DNA from: Amycolatopsis vastitatis
GTDB taxonomy: Bacteria; Actinomycetota; Actinomycetes; Mycobacteriales; Pseudonocardiaceae
Direction of reading: 5' to 3'
NCBI RefSeq assembly: GCF_002234595.1
Contig: NZ_NMUL01000042.1
Span: 177,513-241,512 of the forward strand
Length of the DNA: 64,000 nucleotides
In this document: piece after piece, positions 51,055-60,669 of the stretch
How positions within the stretch are numbered: the stretch's first letter is position 1
How the letters are laid out: every line of letters begins with the position of its first letter
Position numbers and translations under genes: made by a program
Notes under the pieces: generated by a model
What the model was told of the DNA's origin: nothing
Databases searched by the model: none
What the model saw: only the letters and a program-made list of their open reading frames with translations

Positions 51055-51612
51055 TCAGGCGGCGGCGACCGACACGGCGTCGGTGACGAACACCAGCGTC
51101 TCGTTCGGCTTCATCTGCCCGCCGCCGTCGCCGTACGCGAGGTCCGGCGGGATGATCAGCAGCCGGCGGCCGCCCTGCTTGATGCCCACCAGGCCCTGGT
51201 CCCAGCCCGGGATGACCTTGCCGGCGCCGAGGACGAGGGCGAACGGCTCCCGGCCGAACGAGCTGTCGAGCACCTGCTTGTCCGACCACGTCACCAAGTG
51301 GTAGTTCATCTGGAGCTTCTGGCCGGCCTTCGCGCCGTCGCCGGTGCCCTCGGACAGGTCCTTGGTGATCAGCTTCTTCGGCGGGTCGCAGTCGTCCGGG
51401 ATGGTGATTTCGGGCTTTTCGCCGAACTTCCCCGTCGTCTTGATGTCCTCCGCGGTGCACTCGCGGCCCTTGCTCTGGGGCGCCTGCGCCGCATTCGACG
51501 GCGGTACGGAGGGCCCCGCCGGGGCGGCCGTCCCGGTCTTGGCGTCCTGGCCGCACGCGGCCAGCGACAGCGCCGCCACGGCGACGACCACGATCTTCCC
51601 GATCTTCTGCAT
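51055..51612 (-). CDS. FKBP-type peptidyl-prolyl isomerase lipoprotein
   Basis: A 185-aa exported lipoprotein. The signal peptide VVVAVAALSLAAC ends in a lipobox with Cys20. Then come a Pro/Ala linker and an FKBP domain: GAKAGQKLQMNYHLVTWSDKQVLDSSFGREPFALVLGAGKVIPGWDQGLVGIKQGGRRLLIIPPDLAYGDGG. It would help fold proteins outside the membrane. The ATG at 51612 lies 7 nt after TAGGGT (51625-51620), which overlaps the helD stop codon, so it may have its own leaderless promoter. Confidence 0.92.
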   Translation of the reverse strand: MQKIGKIVVVAVAALSLAACGQDAKTGTAAPAGPSVPPSNAAQAPQSKGRECTAEDIKTTGKFGEKPEITIPDDCDPPKKLITKDLSEGTGDGAKAGQKLQMNYHLVTWSDKQVLDSSFGREPFALVLGAGKVIPGWDQGLVGIKQGGRRLLIIPPDLAYGDGGGQMKPNETLVFVTDAVSVAAA

Positions 51613-51625
51613 GCGAGGCACCCTA
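51613..51625 (-). promoter_or_regulatory. Leaderless promoter -10 for the FKBP gene, inside the helD stop codon
   Basis: TAGGGT begins with the TAG stop codon of helD and ends 7 nt before the ATG at 51612. Confidence 0.5.
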
Positions 51626-53866
51626 ACCAAGCACGGAGAGTGCCGGAACTTCGTCACCGGTGGAGACCACGCCGAGCCGCCGGGTCGCCCGCGTCAGGGC
51701 CACGTACAGGTCGTTGAGGCCGCGCGGCGACCCCGCCACGACCTCGTCCGGCGCGACCAGCACCACCGAGTCGAACTCCAGGCCCTTCGAGCGCTCCACC
51801 GTCAGCACGCTCAGCCGCTCGTCGTACGAGCCGAGCAGCGCCGAGACCTCGTCGAGGCGCGTGGGCGGGACCAGGACCGCCACCGTGCCACCGTCCACTT
51901 CGGACAGCTCGCGCGCCGCCAGACCGGGCAGCTCCGAGACGGGGGCGCGCACCGACCACGGCGGGACGCCCGTCTCCCGCACCGAGGAGGGCGCCGACAG
52001 GGAAGGCGAAATCTCCGCGAGCACCCGCGCGGCGACCGCCATGATCTCGGCGGGGGTGCGGTAGTTCACCGTCAGCTCTTCCAGCCGCCACCGGTCCTCG
52101 ACGTACGGCGAGAGCACCTCGCCCCACGACCGCGCCCCGCCCGCCGCGCCGGTCTGGGCGACGTCGCCGACCAGCGTCATCGAGCGGTTCGGCGTGCGCC
52201 GCATGAGCAGCCGCCAGTCCATCGCCGACAGCTCCTGGGCCTCGTCGACGATCACGTGCCCGAACGTCCAGGTCCGGTCCTGCGCGGCCCGCTGGGCGGC
52301 GGTCAGCTCGCTGCGCTCCTGCTGGCGTTCGGCGAACAGCTCGGCGTCGAGGACGTCGGAGACGCGCAGCAGCTCCTCGTCGATGATCTCTTCGTCCTGT
52401 TCGAGGATGTCGAGCACGCCCTCGGCGTACGCGCGGTCCTCGCGCTCACGGCGTTTGCGCTCGACGCGGGCCTCGGTGTCGTCGACGCCGATCAGCTCGG
52501 CCAGCTCGTCGAGCAGCGGCACGTCGGCCGGGGTCCAGCGAGCGTCGCGGCCACTCTCGAGAAGGGCCTGGTCCGACGACGGAAGCAGCTTCCCAGCCGC
52601 TCGCGAGAGGCGTTCGCGGTCGGCGAACAGGTCGTCGAGCACGCCTTCCGGCGACAGCACGGGCCACAGCGAATCCAACGCCGCGGCGACGTTTTCGTCC
52701 GCGGCCAGCTCGGCCCGGATGTCGGCCAGGTCCTGCCCGTCGAGGAGGTCCTCCCCCAGCTTGCGGGCGGCCTGGCGGGTCAGCGCGTCGAGGACGTCGG
52801 AGACGAACAGGCGCCGCGCCGGGTTGTGCGGGCGCCGCGACCGGCGGGCCCGGGTGCGGGCGTCGGTGCAGGTCTTGCGATCCAGCCGCAGCACGTCGTG
52901 CTCGTACTCGATCTCACACACCGGCTCGGGCACGCGCTGGCGGTCGCGGACGGCGTTGGCGAGCACCTCGGCCATCACCAGCCGGCCCTTGACCTCGGCC
53001 GCCTCCCGCGGCTCGGCGCCGTCGGCGTCCAGGCCCGGGTAGAGCTGGCCGATGGTGGCGAGCAGCACGCCGGTCTCGCCGAGCGACGGCAGCACCTGGC
53101 CGATGTAGCGCAGGAACGTGCTGTTCGGCCCGACGACCAGCACGCCGCGGGTGGTGAGCTGCTGGCGGTGCGTGTAGAGCAGGTAGGCCGCGCGGTGCAG
53201 CGCGACGGCGGTCTTGCCGGTGCCCGGCCCGCCCTGCACGACCATGACGCCGCCCAGCGGCGCGCGGATGATGCGGTCCTGCTCGGCCTGGATGGTCGCG
53301 ACGATGTCGCTCATCTCACCCGTGCGCCGCTGCTCCAGCGCGGCCAGCAGCGCGGCTTCGCCGGCCAGGCCGAGGTCCTGGCCCTGGTCGGCGGCGGTGA
53401 GGTCGAGGATCTCGTCGTCGAAGCCGGTCACCTTGCGGCTCAGCGACCGCAGGTGCCGTCGCCGCCGCACCCCCTCGGGCGACGCGGCGGTGGCGAGGTA
53501 GAACGGCCGGGCGACCGGCGCCCGCCAGTCGACGAGCAGCGGCTGGTAGTCGGCGTCTTCGTCGAACAGGCCGAGCCGGCCGATGTAGGTCGTCTCTTCG
53601 GCGCTTTCGGGGACGAAGTCGAGCCGTCCGAAGGCCAGGCCCTGCTCGACCGAGCCGAGCTGGGCGAGCCGGTCGGTGTAGAGGGTCGTGGCGACGTCGC
53701 GCTCGGTGCGGGCCTGCGGGGTGCCGCCGGTCCGGCGCAGGGTCTCGTCGAGGCGCCGCTGGGCTTCGAGCCGCTCGGCGTCGAGCTTCGCGTAGAGGGT
53801 CGTGACGTACGCCTGCTCGCGAGCGAGCTCGGCGGTGAAGTCGTCCGAGGAGACGGACAAGAGCAT
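51623..53866 (-). CDS. helD: HelD-like RNA polymerase-recycling helicase
   Basis: A 747-aa UvrD-superfamily protein lacking the 2B-type nuclease partners. The N-terminal coiled coil (FTAELAREQAYVTTLYAKLDAERLEAQRRLDETL) is thought to enter the RNAP secondary channel. Walker A is VVQGGPGTGKTAVALHRAAYLLY, Walker B VIVDEAQELSAMDWRLLMRR, with later motifs VNYRTPAEIM and ERSKGLEFDSVVLV. Actinobacterial HelD/HelR proteins of this size free stalled RNAP and can give rifampicin tolerance. No rifamycin-associated element was recognised upstream. The ATG at 53866 has GAGG about 10 nt upstream. Confidence 0.88.
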   Translation of the reverse strand: MLLSVSSDDFTAELAREQAYVTTLYAKLDAERLEAQRRLDETLRRTGGTPQARTERDVATTLYTDRLAQLGSVEQGLAFGRLDFVPESAEETTYIGRLGLFDEDADYQPLLVDWRAPVARPFYLATAASPEGVRRRRHLRSLSRKVTGFDDEILDLTAADQGQDLGLAGEAALLAALEQRRTGEMSDIVATIQAEQDRIIRAPLGGVMVVQGGPGTGKTAVALHRAAYLLYTHRQQLTTRGVLVVGPNSTFLRYIGQVLPSLGETGVLLATIGQLYPGLDADGAEPREAAEVKGRLVMAEVLANAVRDRQRVPEPVCEIEYEHDVLRLDRKTCTDARTRARRSRRPHNPARRLFVSDVLDALTRQAARKLGEDLLDGQDLADIRAELAADENVAAALDSLWPVLSPEGVLDDLFADRERLSRAAGKLLPSSDQALLESGRDARWTPADVPLLDELAELIGVDDTEARVERKRREREDRAYAEGVLDILEQDEEIIDEELLRVSDVLDAELFAERQQERSELTAAQRAAQDRTWTFGHVIVDEAQELSAMDWRLLMRRTPNRSMTLVGDVAQTGAAGGARSWGEVLSPYVEDRWRLEELTVNYRTPAEIMAVAARVLAEISPSLSAPSSVRETGVPPWSVRAPVSELPGLAARELSEVDGGTVAVLVPPTRLDEVSALLGSYDERLSVLTVERSKGLEFDSVVLVAPDEVVAGSPRGLNDLYVALTRATRRLGVVSTGDEVPALSVLG

Positions 53867-53923
53867 CCTGCTTTCGCCTCAAGGGAAAAGAGCCAACGAC
53901 GTTCAACGACGCCCGGCGCGCGA

Positions 53924-54532
53924 TCATTCCGGCCGGAGGTCGCAGTACGGGTAGACCTCGGCGGACCGCACGGCGACGGGCAGCTCCCGCTCCCCCGTCG
54001 CGCACGACACGCTCGCCGGGGGCAGCTGTTCACCGCCGGTGATCCGCCCGGAAGTATCGCGGAAGAGCACCGCGGCACCACGGCTGGTCAGCGCCCGGCA
54101 GTTGCCGGAGCGGTAGCGGATCCCGCCCGGCACGACGGTGGCGGTCACGGGGGTGAACCCGCCCAGAGCCTCGGGCGCGAGCCAGATCACCGGGCCGAGC
54201 GCGGGCCGGTCGAGCACGACGCCGATCCGCTGTCCCGGGGTGAGCACCGGCACCTCGACGGTCCGGGTGCCGGACGTCACGGGAATCCGGTAGGCGGCCA
54301 GGGTGCTCGTGTTCTCCAGCACCGCGGCGCCCGGTCCCTGCTCGACGACCCGCACGTCACCGCCGTCCGGAGCCGGCCCCGGCAGGGCCGTGATCCGCGA
54401 GGGGATGGCGCAGCCGCCGGTGAGCAGGCTTTCGTCCAGGGCCGGGAGCTTCCCGTGGCCGAGGAGGACCAGCAGGCCCAGGACGACGACCGCGGTGACC
54501 GCGGTCCCGATCCGTCTCAGACCCGGATTCAG
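53924..54532 (-). CDS. Membrane-anchored protein of unknown function, possible CTG start
   Basis: About 202 aa: one N-terminal helix (TAVTAVVVLGLLVLLGHG) followed by an external beta-rich domain with four Cys (GGCAIPS, SGNCRAL, VSCATG and YPYCDLRPE). No family recognised. No ATG/GTG/TTG occurs between the ctaB stop codon and the helix. CTG at 54532 overlaps the ctaB TGA (CTGA) and is the best start. Starts further upstream would lie inside ctaB. It lies between ctaB and helD on the same strand. Confidence 0.6.
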   Translation of the reverse strand: MNPGLRRIGTAVTAVVVLGLLVLLGHGKLPALDESLLTGGCAIPSRITALPGPAPDGGDVRVVEQGPGAAVLENTSTLAAYRIPVTSGTRTVEVPVLTPGQRIGVVLDRPALGPVIWLAPEALGGFTPVTATVVPGGIRYRSGNCRALTSRGAAVLFRDTSGRITGGEQLPPASVSCATGERELPVAVRSAEVYPYCDLRPE

Positions 54533-55509
54533 AACGGCAGGCCGAGGGTCGGCAGGCCGATCGCCGAGTCGACGGCCAGGGCCACGAACACGATCATCAG
54601 GTACGTGTTCGAGCGGTGGAACAGCGCCATCGGCTTGGTCTCTTCCCCGCGCCGCACCGCGGCCTGCAGGCTGTGGGCGTAGAAGAGGAACCAGCCGCCC
54701 GCGAGGATCGCGAACGTGCCGTACAGCCACGACGTCACCGGGAGCAGCAGGAGCGTCCAGGCCACCATCACCCACGAGTAGATGACGATCTGGCGGGCGA
54801 CGTGCTCGGCGGTGGCGACCACCGGCAGCATCGGGACGCCGGCGCGCTCGTAGTCGTCGCGGTACTTCATGCCCAGCGCCCACGTGTGCGGCGGCGTCCA
54901 GAAGAAGATCACGCCGAACATCACGAACGCCGGCCACTGCACGGTGCCGGTGACGGCCGCCCAGCCGATCACGACCGGCATGCAGCCCGCCGCGCCGCCC
55001 CAGACCACGTTCTGTGACGTGCGCCGCTTCAGGCCGAGCGTGTAGACGAAGATGTAGAAGAGGATCGTCGCGATCGCGAGGACCGCCGAGAGCAGGTTCA
55101 CCGTGAAATACAGCACGACGAACGAGGCGACGCCCATCACGAGGCCGAAGACCAGCGCGCCGCGGCGGGGCACCGAGTCCTTCACCAGCGGACGGCGTTT
55201 CGTGCGGTTCATCACCTTGTCGATGTCCGCGTCGATCACGCAGTTGAGCGCGTTCGCGCTGCCCGCGGCCATCGTCCCGCCGACCAGCGTGGCCAGGACC
55301 AGCCACGGCGACGGGATCTGACGGCCGGCGAGGAACATCGCCGGGATGGTGGTCACCAGGAGGAGCTCGATGACCCGCGGCTTCGCCAGCGCGGCGTAGG
55401 CGCCGACGACCTGGCGGAAGCTTCGCCGGTCACCGTGCGGTCGTTCACCGGTCGGGTGCACGGCGCTGGTGTCGTCACTGCGTCCGTGCGCAGCGTTCAC
55501 CAACGACAT
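54529..55509 (-). CDS. ctaB: Protoheme IX farnesyltransferase
   Basis: A 326-aa UbiA-type prenyltransferase with eight to nine helices, making heme O from heme B. The first Asp-rich motif is NALNCVIDADIDKVMNRTKRRPL, the second YRDDYERAGVPMLPV. The ATG at 55509 has GGAG 4 nt upstream. It acts before CtaA in heme A synthesis. It is divergent from tkt, as in mycobacteria. Confidence 0.95.
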   Translation of the reverse strand: MSLVNAAHGRSDDTSAVHPTGERPHGDRRSFRQVVGAYAALAKPRVIELLLVTTIPAMFLAGRQIPSPWLVLATLVGGTMAAGSANALNCVIDADIDKVMNRTKRRPLVKDSVPRRGALVFGLVMGVASFVVLYFTVNLLSAVLAIATILFYIFVYTLGLKRRTSQNVVWGGAAGCMPVVIGWAAVTGTVQWPAFVMFGVIFFWTPPHTWALGMKYRDDYERAGVPMLPVVATAEHVARQIVIYSWVMVAWTLLLLPVTSWLYGTFAILAGGWFLFYAHSLQAAVRRGEETKPMALFHRSNTYLMIVFVALAVDSAIGLPTLGLPF

Positions 55510-55802
55510 TTCACTCCCTGCGTCAGGTTCGGGCCGGGCCAGTCCGGGTAGGCGGATGGTGCCGATGAACCAGCCCTACTGAACCCTCGAACGATGTTAG
55601 ACGTGGTGAATCCCGTGGGTGATCGCGGGTCCTCGACCGGTCCAAGCACTAGGCTGGCCGCGACGGGCCGCGATTGCCCCTGCGCAGGGTCGCGAGCAGG
55701 AATATCGTCCCTTCGGGATCGATTGAGATAGATGACCCCGCGCACGGGTAACCGGAACGAGGAAGACCAGCCGCAACCATCATGACCGGGAGTTGGAGTT
55801 CA

Positions 55803-57911
55803 GTGTCCGAAACCGCCACTACCAGCGAGAACAACCCACTCCTCCGGCGCAACACGCCCGCCGACTGGACCGACACCGACACCCGCGCCGTGGACACCGT
55901 CCGGGTGCTCGCCGCCGACGCCGTGGAGAACTGTGGCAGCGGCCACCCCGGCACCGCGATGAGCCTGGCGCCGCTGGCCTACACGCTGTTCCAGCGCGCC
56001 ATGCGGCACGACCCGAGCGACCAGCACTGGCCGGGCCGCGACCGGTTCATCCTCTCGGCCGGGCACTCCAGCCTGACCCTCTACATCCAGCTGTTCCTCG
56101 CCGGCTACGGCCTCGAGCTGGAGGACCTCAAGCAGCTGCGCAAGTGGGGCTCCAAGACCCCGGGTCACCCCGAGTACCGCCACACCGACGGCGTCGAGAC
56201 CACCACCGGCCCGCTCGGGCAGGGCCTGGCGAACGGCGTGGGCATGGCGATGGCCGCCCGCCGTGAGCGCGGCCTGCTGGACCCGGACGCCGCGCCCGGT
56301 GAGAGCATCTTCGACCACCACATCTTCGTGATCGCCTCCGACGGCGACATCGAAGAGGGCGTCACCTCCGAGGCCTCGTCCATCGCGGGCCGCCAGGAGC
56401 TGGGGAACCTGATCGTCTTCTACGACGACAACAAGATCTCGATCGAGGACGACACGAACATCGCGCTGTCCGAGGACACCGTGAAGCGCTACGAGGCCTA
56501 CGGGTGGCACACCCAGGTCGTCGAGGGCGGCGAGGACGTCGTCGCGATCGAGGAGGCCATCAAGGCCGCCAAGGCCGAGACGCAGCGGCCGTCGTTCATC
56601 GCGCTGCGGACCGTCATCGGCTACCCGGCCCCGAAGAAGATGGGCACCGGCAAGGCGCACGGCGCCGCGCTGGGCGCCGAAGAGGTCGCCGCGGTCAAGG
56701 AGATCCTCGGCTTCGACCCGGAGCAGTCGTTCCAGGTCGAGGACGACGTGCTCAAGCACACCCGCCAGGCGCTCGAGCGCGGCAAGACCGCGCACGCGGA
56801 GTGGCAGGAGAAGTACGAGGCCTGGGGCCGGGCCAACCCGGAGCGCAAGAAGATCGGCGACCGGATGGCCACCCGCACGCTGCCCGAGGGCTTCGCCGAC
56901 AACCTGCCGAAGTGGGAGCCGGACGCCAAGGGCATCGCGACCCGCAAGGCCTCCGGTGAGGTGCTCAACGCCCTCGCCGAGCCGCTGCCGGAGCTGTGGG
57001 GCGGCTCGGCCGACCTGGCCGAGAGCAACAACACGACGATGAAGGGCGCCGACTCGTTCGGTCCCGAGAAGGCCGCCACCGACATGTGGCAGGCGAACCC
57101 GTACGGCCGGACGCTGCACTTCGGCGTCCGCGAGCACGCCATGGGCTCGATCCTCAACGGGATCGCGCTGCACGGCGGCACCCGCCCGTACGGCGCGACG
57201 TTCCTCATCTTCTCCGACTACATGCGCCCGCCGGTCCGGCTGGCCGCGCTGATGAAGGCGCCGGTCACCTACGTGTGGACGCACGACTCGATCGGCCTCG
57301 GCGAGGACGGCCCGACGCACCAGCCGATCGAGCAGCTCTCCGCGCTGCGCGCGATCCCGGGCCTCAACGTCGTCCGCCCGGCGGACGCCAACGAGACCGC
57401 ATACGCGTGGAAGGCGGTCCTGGAGGACATCCACCACCCGTCCGGCCTGGCGCTGACCCGCCAGAACGTGCCGGTGCTCGAGGGCACCAGCGCCGAAGGC
57501 GTCGCCAAGGGCGGGTACGTCCTGGCCGACTACGGCAAGGCGGACGACGAGCACGTGGTGCTCATCGCGACCGGTTCCGAGGTCCAGCTGGCCGTCGAAG
57601 CCGCCAAGACCCTGGCCACGGACGGGATCGCCGCCCGGGTGGTCTCGATGCCGTGCGTCGAGTGGTTCGACGCGCAGGACCAGGCGTACCGCGACTCGGT
57701 GATCCCGCCGTCGGTGAAGGCGCGAGTGTCGGTCGAGGCGGGTATCGCCCAGTCCTGGCACCGCTTCACCGGTGACGCCGGGGTGAACGTTTCGATCGAG
57801 CACTTCGGCGCCTCCGCCGATGCCGCCACGCTGTTCCGTGAGTTCGGCTTCACCGCGGAAGCAGTCGTCGAGGCGGCCCGCCGCTCGATCGCCAACACCA
57901 AGAACTCCTGA
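55803..57911 (+). CDS. tkt: Transketolase
   Basis: A 702-aa thiamine-diphosphate enzyme of the non-oxidative pentose phosphate pathway. It shows NCGSGHPGTAMSLAPLAYTLF, GPLGQGLANGVGMAMA, the ThDP/Mg motif SDGDIEEGVTSEASSIAG...YDDNKISIEDDT and the pyrimidine-domain GVREHAMGSILNGIALHGG with the catalytic Glu. GTG at 55803 is preferred over ATG 55782 because homologues start SETxT and GGAG precedes it. The gap 55510-55802 holds both divergent promoters (for example TAACAT-like and TATCGT boxes) but nothing else clear. Confidence 0.95.
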   Translation: MSETATTSENNPLLRRNTPADWTDTDTRAVDTVRVLAADAVENCGSGHPGTAMSLAPLAYTLFQRAMRHDPSDQHWPGRDRFILSAGHSSLTLYIQLFLAGYGLELEDLKQLRKWGSKTPGHPEYRHTDGVETTTGPLGQGLANGVGMAMAARRERGLLDPDAAPGESIFDHHIFVIASDGDIEEGVTSEASSIAGRQELGNLIVFYDDNKISIEDDTNIALSEDTVKRYEAYGWHTQVVEGGEDVVAIEEAIKAAKAETQRPSFIALRTVIGYPAPKKMGTGKAHGAALGAEEVAAVKEILGFDPEQSFQVEDDVLKHTRQALERGKTAHAEWQEKYEAWGRANPERKKIGDRMATRTLPEGFADNLPKWEPDAKGIATRKASGEVLNALAEPLPELWGGSADLAESNNTTMKGADSFGPEKAATDMWQANPYGRTLHFGVREHAMGSILNGIALHGGTRPYGATFLIFSDYMRPPVRLAALMKAPVTYVWTHDSIGLGEDGPTHQPIEQLSALRAIPGLNVVRPADANETAYAWKAVLEDIHHPSGLALTRQNVPVLEGTSAEGVAKGGYVLADYGKADDEHVVLIATGSEVQLAVEAAKTLATDGIAARVVSMPCVEWFDAQDQAYRDSVIPPSVKARVSVEAGIAQSWHRFTGDAGVNVSIEHFGASADAATLFREFGFTAEAVVEAARRSIANTKNS

Positions 57912-57925
57912 AGGAGATGACAGTA

Positions 57926-59038
57926 ATGAGCAACGACAAGCTCGCGCAGCTGTCCGCAGCCGGTGTATCGATCTGGCTCGACGACCTTTCGCGTGAACGA
58001 CTGAACACCGGCAACCTGGCCGAGCTGATCCGCGACAAGCACGTCGTGGGCGTGACGACCAACCCGACGATCTTCGCCAACGCGATGTCGAAGGGCGACG
58101 CCTACGACGAGCGGACGCGGGAGCTCGCGGCCCAGGGCGCCGACGTCGAGGCGACCATCCGCGACCTGACGACGACCGACGTGCGCAACGCCGCGGACCT
58201 GTTCCGCGACGTCTACACCGCCACGAACGGCGTCGACGGCCGCGTCTCCATCGAGGTCGACCCGCGGCTGGCCAAGGACACCGACAAGACGGTGGCCGAG
58301 GCGAAGGACCTGTGGAAGACCGTCGACCGGCCGAACGTGCTGATCAAGATCCCGGCGACCGAAGAGGGCCTGCCGGCGATCACCGCCACGCTGGCCGAAG
58401 GCATCAGCGTCAACGTCACGCTGATCTTCTCGGTCGAGCGCTACAAGAAGGTCATCGAGGCTTTCTTCACCGGGCTGGAGCAGGCCAAGGCCAACGGCCA
58501 CGACCTGCGCGGCATCCACTCGGTCGCGTCGTTCTTCGTGTCCCGCGTGGACACCGAGATCGACAAGCGCCTGGAAGCCATCGGCACCGACGAGGCCCTG
58601 GCGCTGCGCGGCAAGGCCGCCGTCGCCAACGCCCGCCTCGCCTACGTGGCCTTCGAGGAGCTGTTCGCTTCGGACCGCTGGAAGGCCCTCGCGGCCGACG
58701 GCGCCAACGCGCAGCGCCCGCTGTGGGCGTCGACCGGGGTGAAGAACCCGGACTACTCCCCCACGCTCTACGTCGACGACCTCGTGGTGAAGAACACCGT
58801 CAACACCATGCCGGAGAAGACCCTCGACGCCGTCGCCGAGCACGCTGACCTCAAGGGCGACCGGGTCAGCGGCCACGGCAAGGACGCGCAGGAGGTCTTC
58901 GACAAGCTCGAGGCCGTCGGCATCGACATCCGCGACGTCTTCCTCACGCTGGAGAACGAGGGCGTCGAGAAGTTCGAGAAGTCGTGGACCGAGCTCCTGG
59001 ACACCGTGAACGGGCAGCTCGAGCAGGCGAAGGGCTGA
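57926..59038 (+). CDS. tal: Transaldolase
   Basis: A 370-aa TalB/TalC-type TIM barrel. The Schiff-base Lys is in RPNVLIKIPATEEGLPAI, preceded by VVGVTTNPTIFANAM, and followed by SVNVTLIFSVERY and VASFFVSRVDTEIDKRL. ATG at 57926 is chosen over ATG 57917 because AAGGAG sits 9 nt before 57926 and too close to the first. 14 bp after tkt. Confidence 0.95.
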   Translation: MSNDKLAQLSAAGVSIWLDDLSRERLNTGNLAELIRDKHVVGVTTNPTIFANAMSKGDAYDERTRELAAQGADVEATIRDLTTTDVRNAADLFRDVYTATNGVDGRVSIEVDPRLAKDTDKTVAEAKDLWKTVDRPNVLIKIPATEEGLPAITATLAEGISVNVTLIFSVERYKKVIEAFFTGLEQAKANGHDLRGIHSVASFFVSRVDTEIDKRLEAIGTDEALALRGKAAVANARLAYVAFEELFASDRWKALAADGANAQRPLWASTGVKNPDYSPTLYVDDLVVKNTVNTMPEKTLDAVAEHADLKGDRVSGHGKDAQEVFDKLEAVGIDIRDVFLTLENEGVEKFEKSWTELLDTVNGQLEQAKG

Positions 59039-59046
59039 AGCACGAC

Positions 59047-60669
59047 ATGACGACAGGCGAAAAGACCGGCGTCGAGATCGTGGACGCCGCACTGGCGGAG
59101 CGCGCCACGCCGCTGGCCGAGCAGCTGGTCGCCGACCAAGCCGCTTCGAAGCTGGCGGCGCAGGACGCGACGCTCTGGGGGCCGGACGCCGAATCCGAGG
59201 CGTCGATCCGGCTGTCGTGGACGACGCTGCACAAGTCGTCGCGGCCGCTGATCGGCGAGATCGAGGCGCTGCGGACCGAGCTGCGGTCCGAGGGCGTCGA
59301 CCGGGTCGTGCTGGCCGGCATGGGCGGCTCGTCGCTGGCGCCGGAGGTGATCACCGCGACCGACGGCGTCGCGCTGACCGTCCTCGACACCACCGACCCG
59401 GGCCAGGTCGCGGACGCGCTGGCCGGCGACCTCGACCGCACGGTGATCGTCGTGTCGTCGAAGTCCGGCGGCACCGTCGAGACCGACAGCCACCGGCGGA
59501 TCTTCGCGAAAGCGTTCGCCGACGCGGGGATCGACGCGGCACGGCGGATCGTGGTCGTCACCGACCCGGGCTCGCCGTTCCAGGAACTGTCCGAAAAGGA
59601 GGGATACCGCAAGGTCTTCCTCGCCGACCCGCACGTCGGCGGCCGCTACTCGGCGCTGACCGCGTTCGGGCTCGTCCCGGCCGGTCTCGCCGGCGCGGAC
59701 GTCGCCCGGCTGCTCGACCAGGCCGCTTCGGTGGCCGAAGAGCTCGCCGCGGACGACGTGGCCAACCCGGCGGTCAAGCTGGCCGCCGCGTGGGCCGCGG
59801 CGCACGAGGCCGGCGCCGAGAAGGTCGTGCTGGCCGACACCGGCTCCGGGATCAAGGGCTTCCCCGACTGGGCGGAGCAGCTGATCGCGGAGTCCACCGG
59901 CAAGCAGGGCACCGGCCTGCTGCCGGTCGCGGTGGAGGGCCCGGACGCGGCCGGCTTCGCCGACGCGCGTGACGACGCCACCGCCACCGCGGTCGGCAGC
60001 CCGCGGGGTTCGGCGAAGATCGCCGTCACCGGCTCGCTCGGCGCGCAGTTCCTGCTCTGGGAGTTCGCCACGGCGCTGGCCGGGCGGCTGCTCGGGATCA
60101 ACCCGTTCGACCAGCCCGACGTCGAGACCGCGAAGAAGGCGGCCCGGGCGCTGCTGGACGACCCGGAGAAGCTGAAGGGCGGCGAGACTGCGTCCAATGT
60201 GGACGGCCCGGTCGAGATCTTCGGCAGCGACGGGGTTTCCACCGACGGCAGCCTGACCGACGTGCTGAGCGCGTTCTTCGCTTCGGCACCGGACGCGGGC
60301 TACATCGCGGTGCAGGCCTACCTCGACCGGCTCGACGACGCCTCGACGGCGGTGCTGCGCGGCGAGATCGCCAAGCGCACCGGCAAGCAGACGACGTTCG
60401 GCTGGGGTCCCCGGTTCCTGCACTCCACCGGCCAGTACCACAAGGGCGGGCACCAGAACGGTGTCTTCCTGCAGCTCACCGGCGCGGTCGAACACGACCT
60501 CGACGTGCCGGACCGGCCGTACACGCTGGGGCAGCTGCAGCACGCGCAGGCCCTCGGCGACGGGCAGGTGCTCGCCGAGCACGGCCGCCCGGTGCTGCGC
60601 CTGCACCTGACCGACCGGGCCGCGGGCCTCGCGGCCGTCGTCCGCGCGGTACAGGAGGTCTCCGCATGA
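59047..60669 (+). CDS. pgi: Glucose-6-phosphate isomerase
   Basis: A 540-aa PGI-superfamily protein (two SIS-like domains): VVLAGMGGSSLAPEVI, VVSSKSGGTVETDSHRRIF, ALTAFGLVPAGL, GSLGAQFLLWEFATALAGRLLGINPFDQPDVE and the terminal HSTGQYHKGGHQNGVFLQL. This is the long actinobacterial pentose-cluster type, which may also act on other sugar phosphates. The ATG at 59047 has only weak GAAG upstream. In M. tuberculosis the tal and zwf genes flank no such gene here (recalled), whereas Streptomyces clusters include it. Confidence 0.9.
   Translation: MTTGEKTGVEIVDAALAERATPLAEQLVADQAASKLAAQDATLWGPDAESEASIRLSWTTLHKSSRPLIGEIEALRTELRSEGVDRVVLAGMGGSSLAPEVITATDGVALTVLDTTDPGQVADALAGDLDRTVIVVSSKSGGTVETDSHRRIFAKAFADAGIDAARRIVVVTDPGSPFQELSEKEGYRKVFLADPHVGGRYSALTAFGLVPAGLAGADVARLLDQAASVAEELAADDVANPAVKLAAAWAAAHEAGAEKVVLADTGSGIKGFPDWAEQLIAESTGKQGTGLLPVAVEGPDAAGFADARDDATATAVGSPRGSAKIAVTGSLGAQFLLWEFATALAGRLLGINPFDQPDVETAKKAARALLDDPEKLKGGETASNVDGPVEIFGSDGVSTDGSLTDVLSAFFASAPDAGYIAVQAYLDRLDDASTAVLRGEIAKRTGKQTTFGWGPRFLHSTGQYHKGGHQNGVFLQLTGAVEHDLDVPDRPYTLGQLQHAQALGDGQVLAEHGRPVLRLHLTDRAAGLAAVVRAVQEVSA

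Noticed and set aside
53867..53923. Rifamycin-associated element upstream of helD
   Set aside because: No match to the inverted GGGGCTTGC-type element was seen in this short gap.
51344..54682. A 1112-codon plus-strand open frame opposite helD
   Set aside because: It spans several minus-strand genes and lacks domain motifs. The minus strand has Walker A/B and UvrD motifs.
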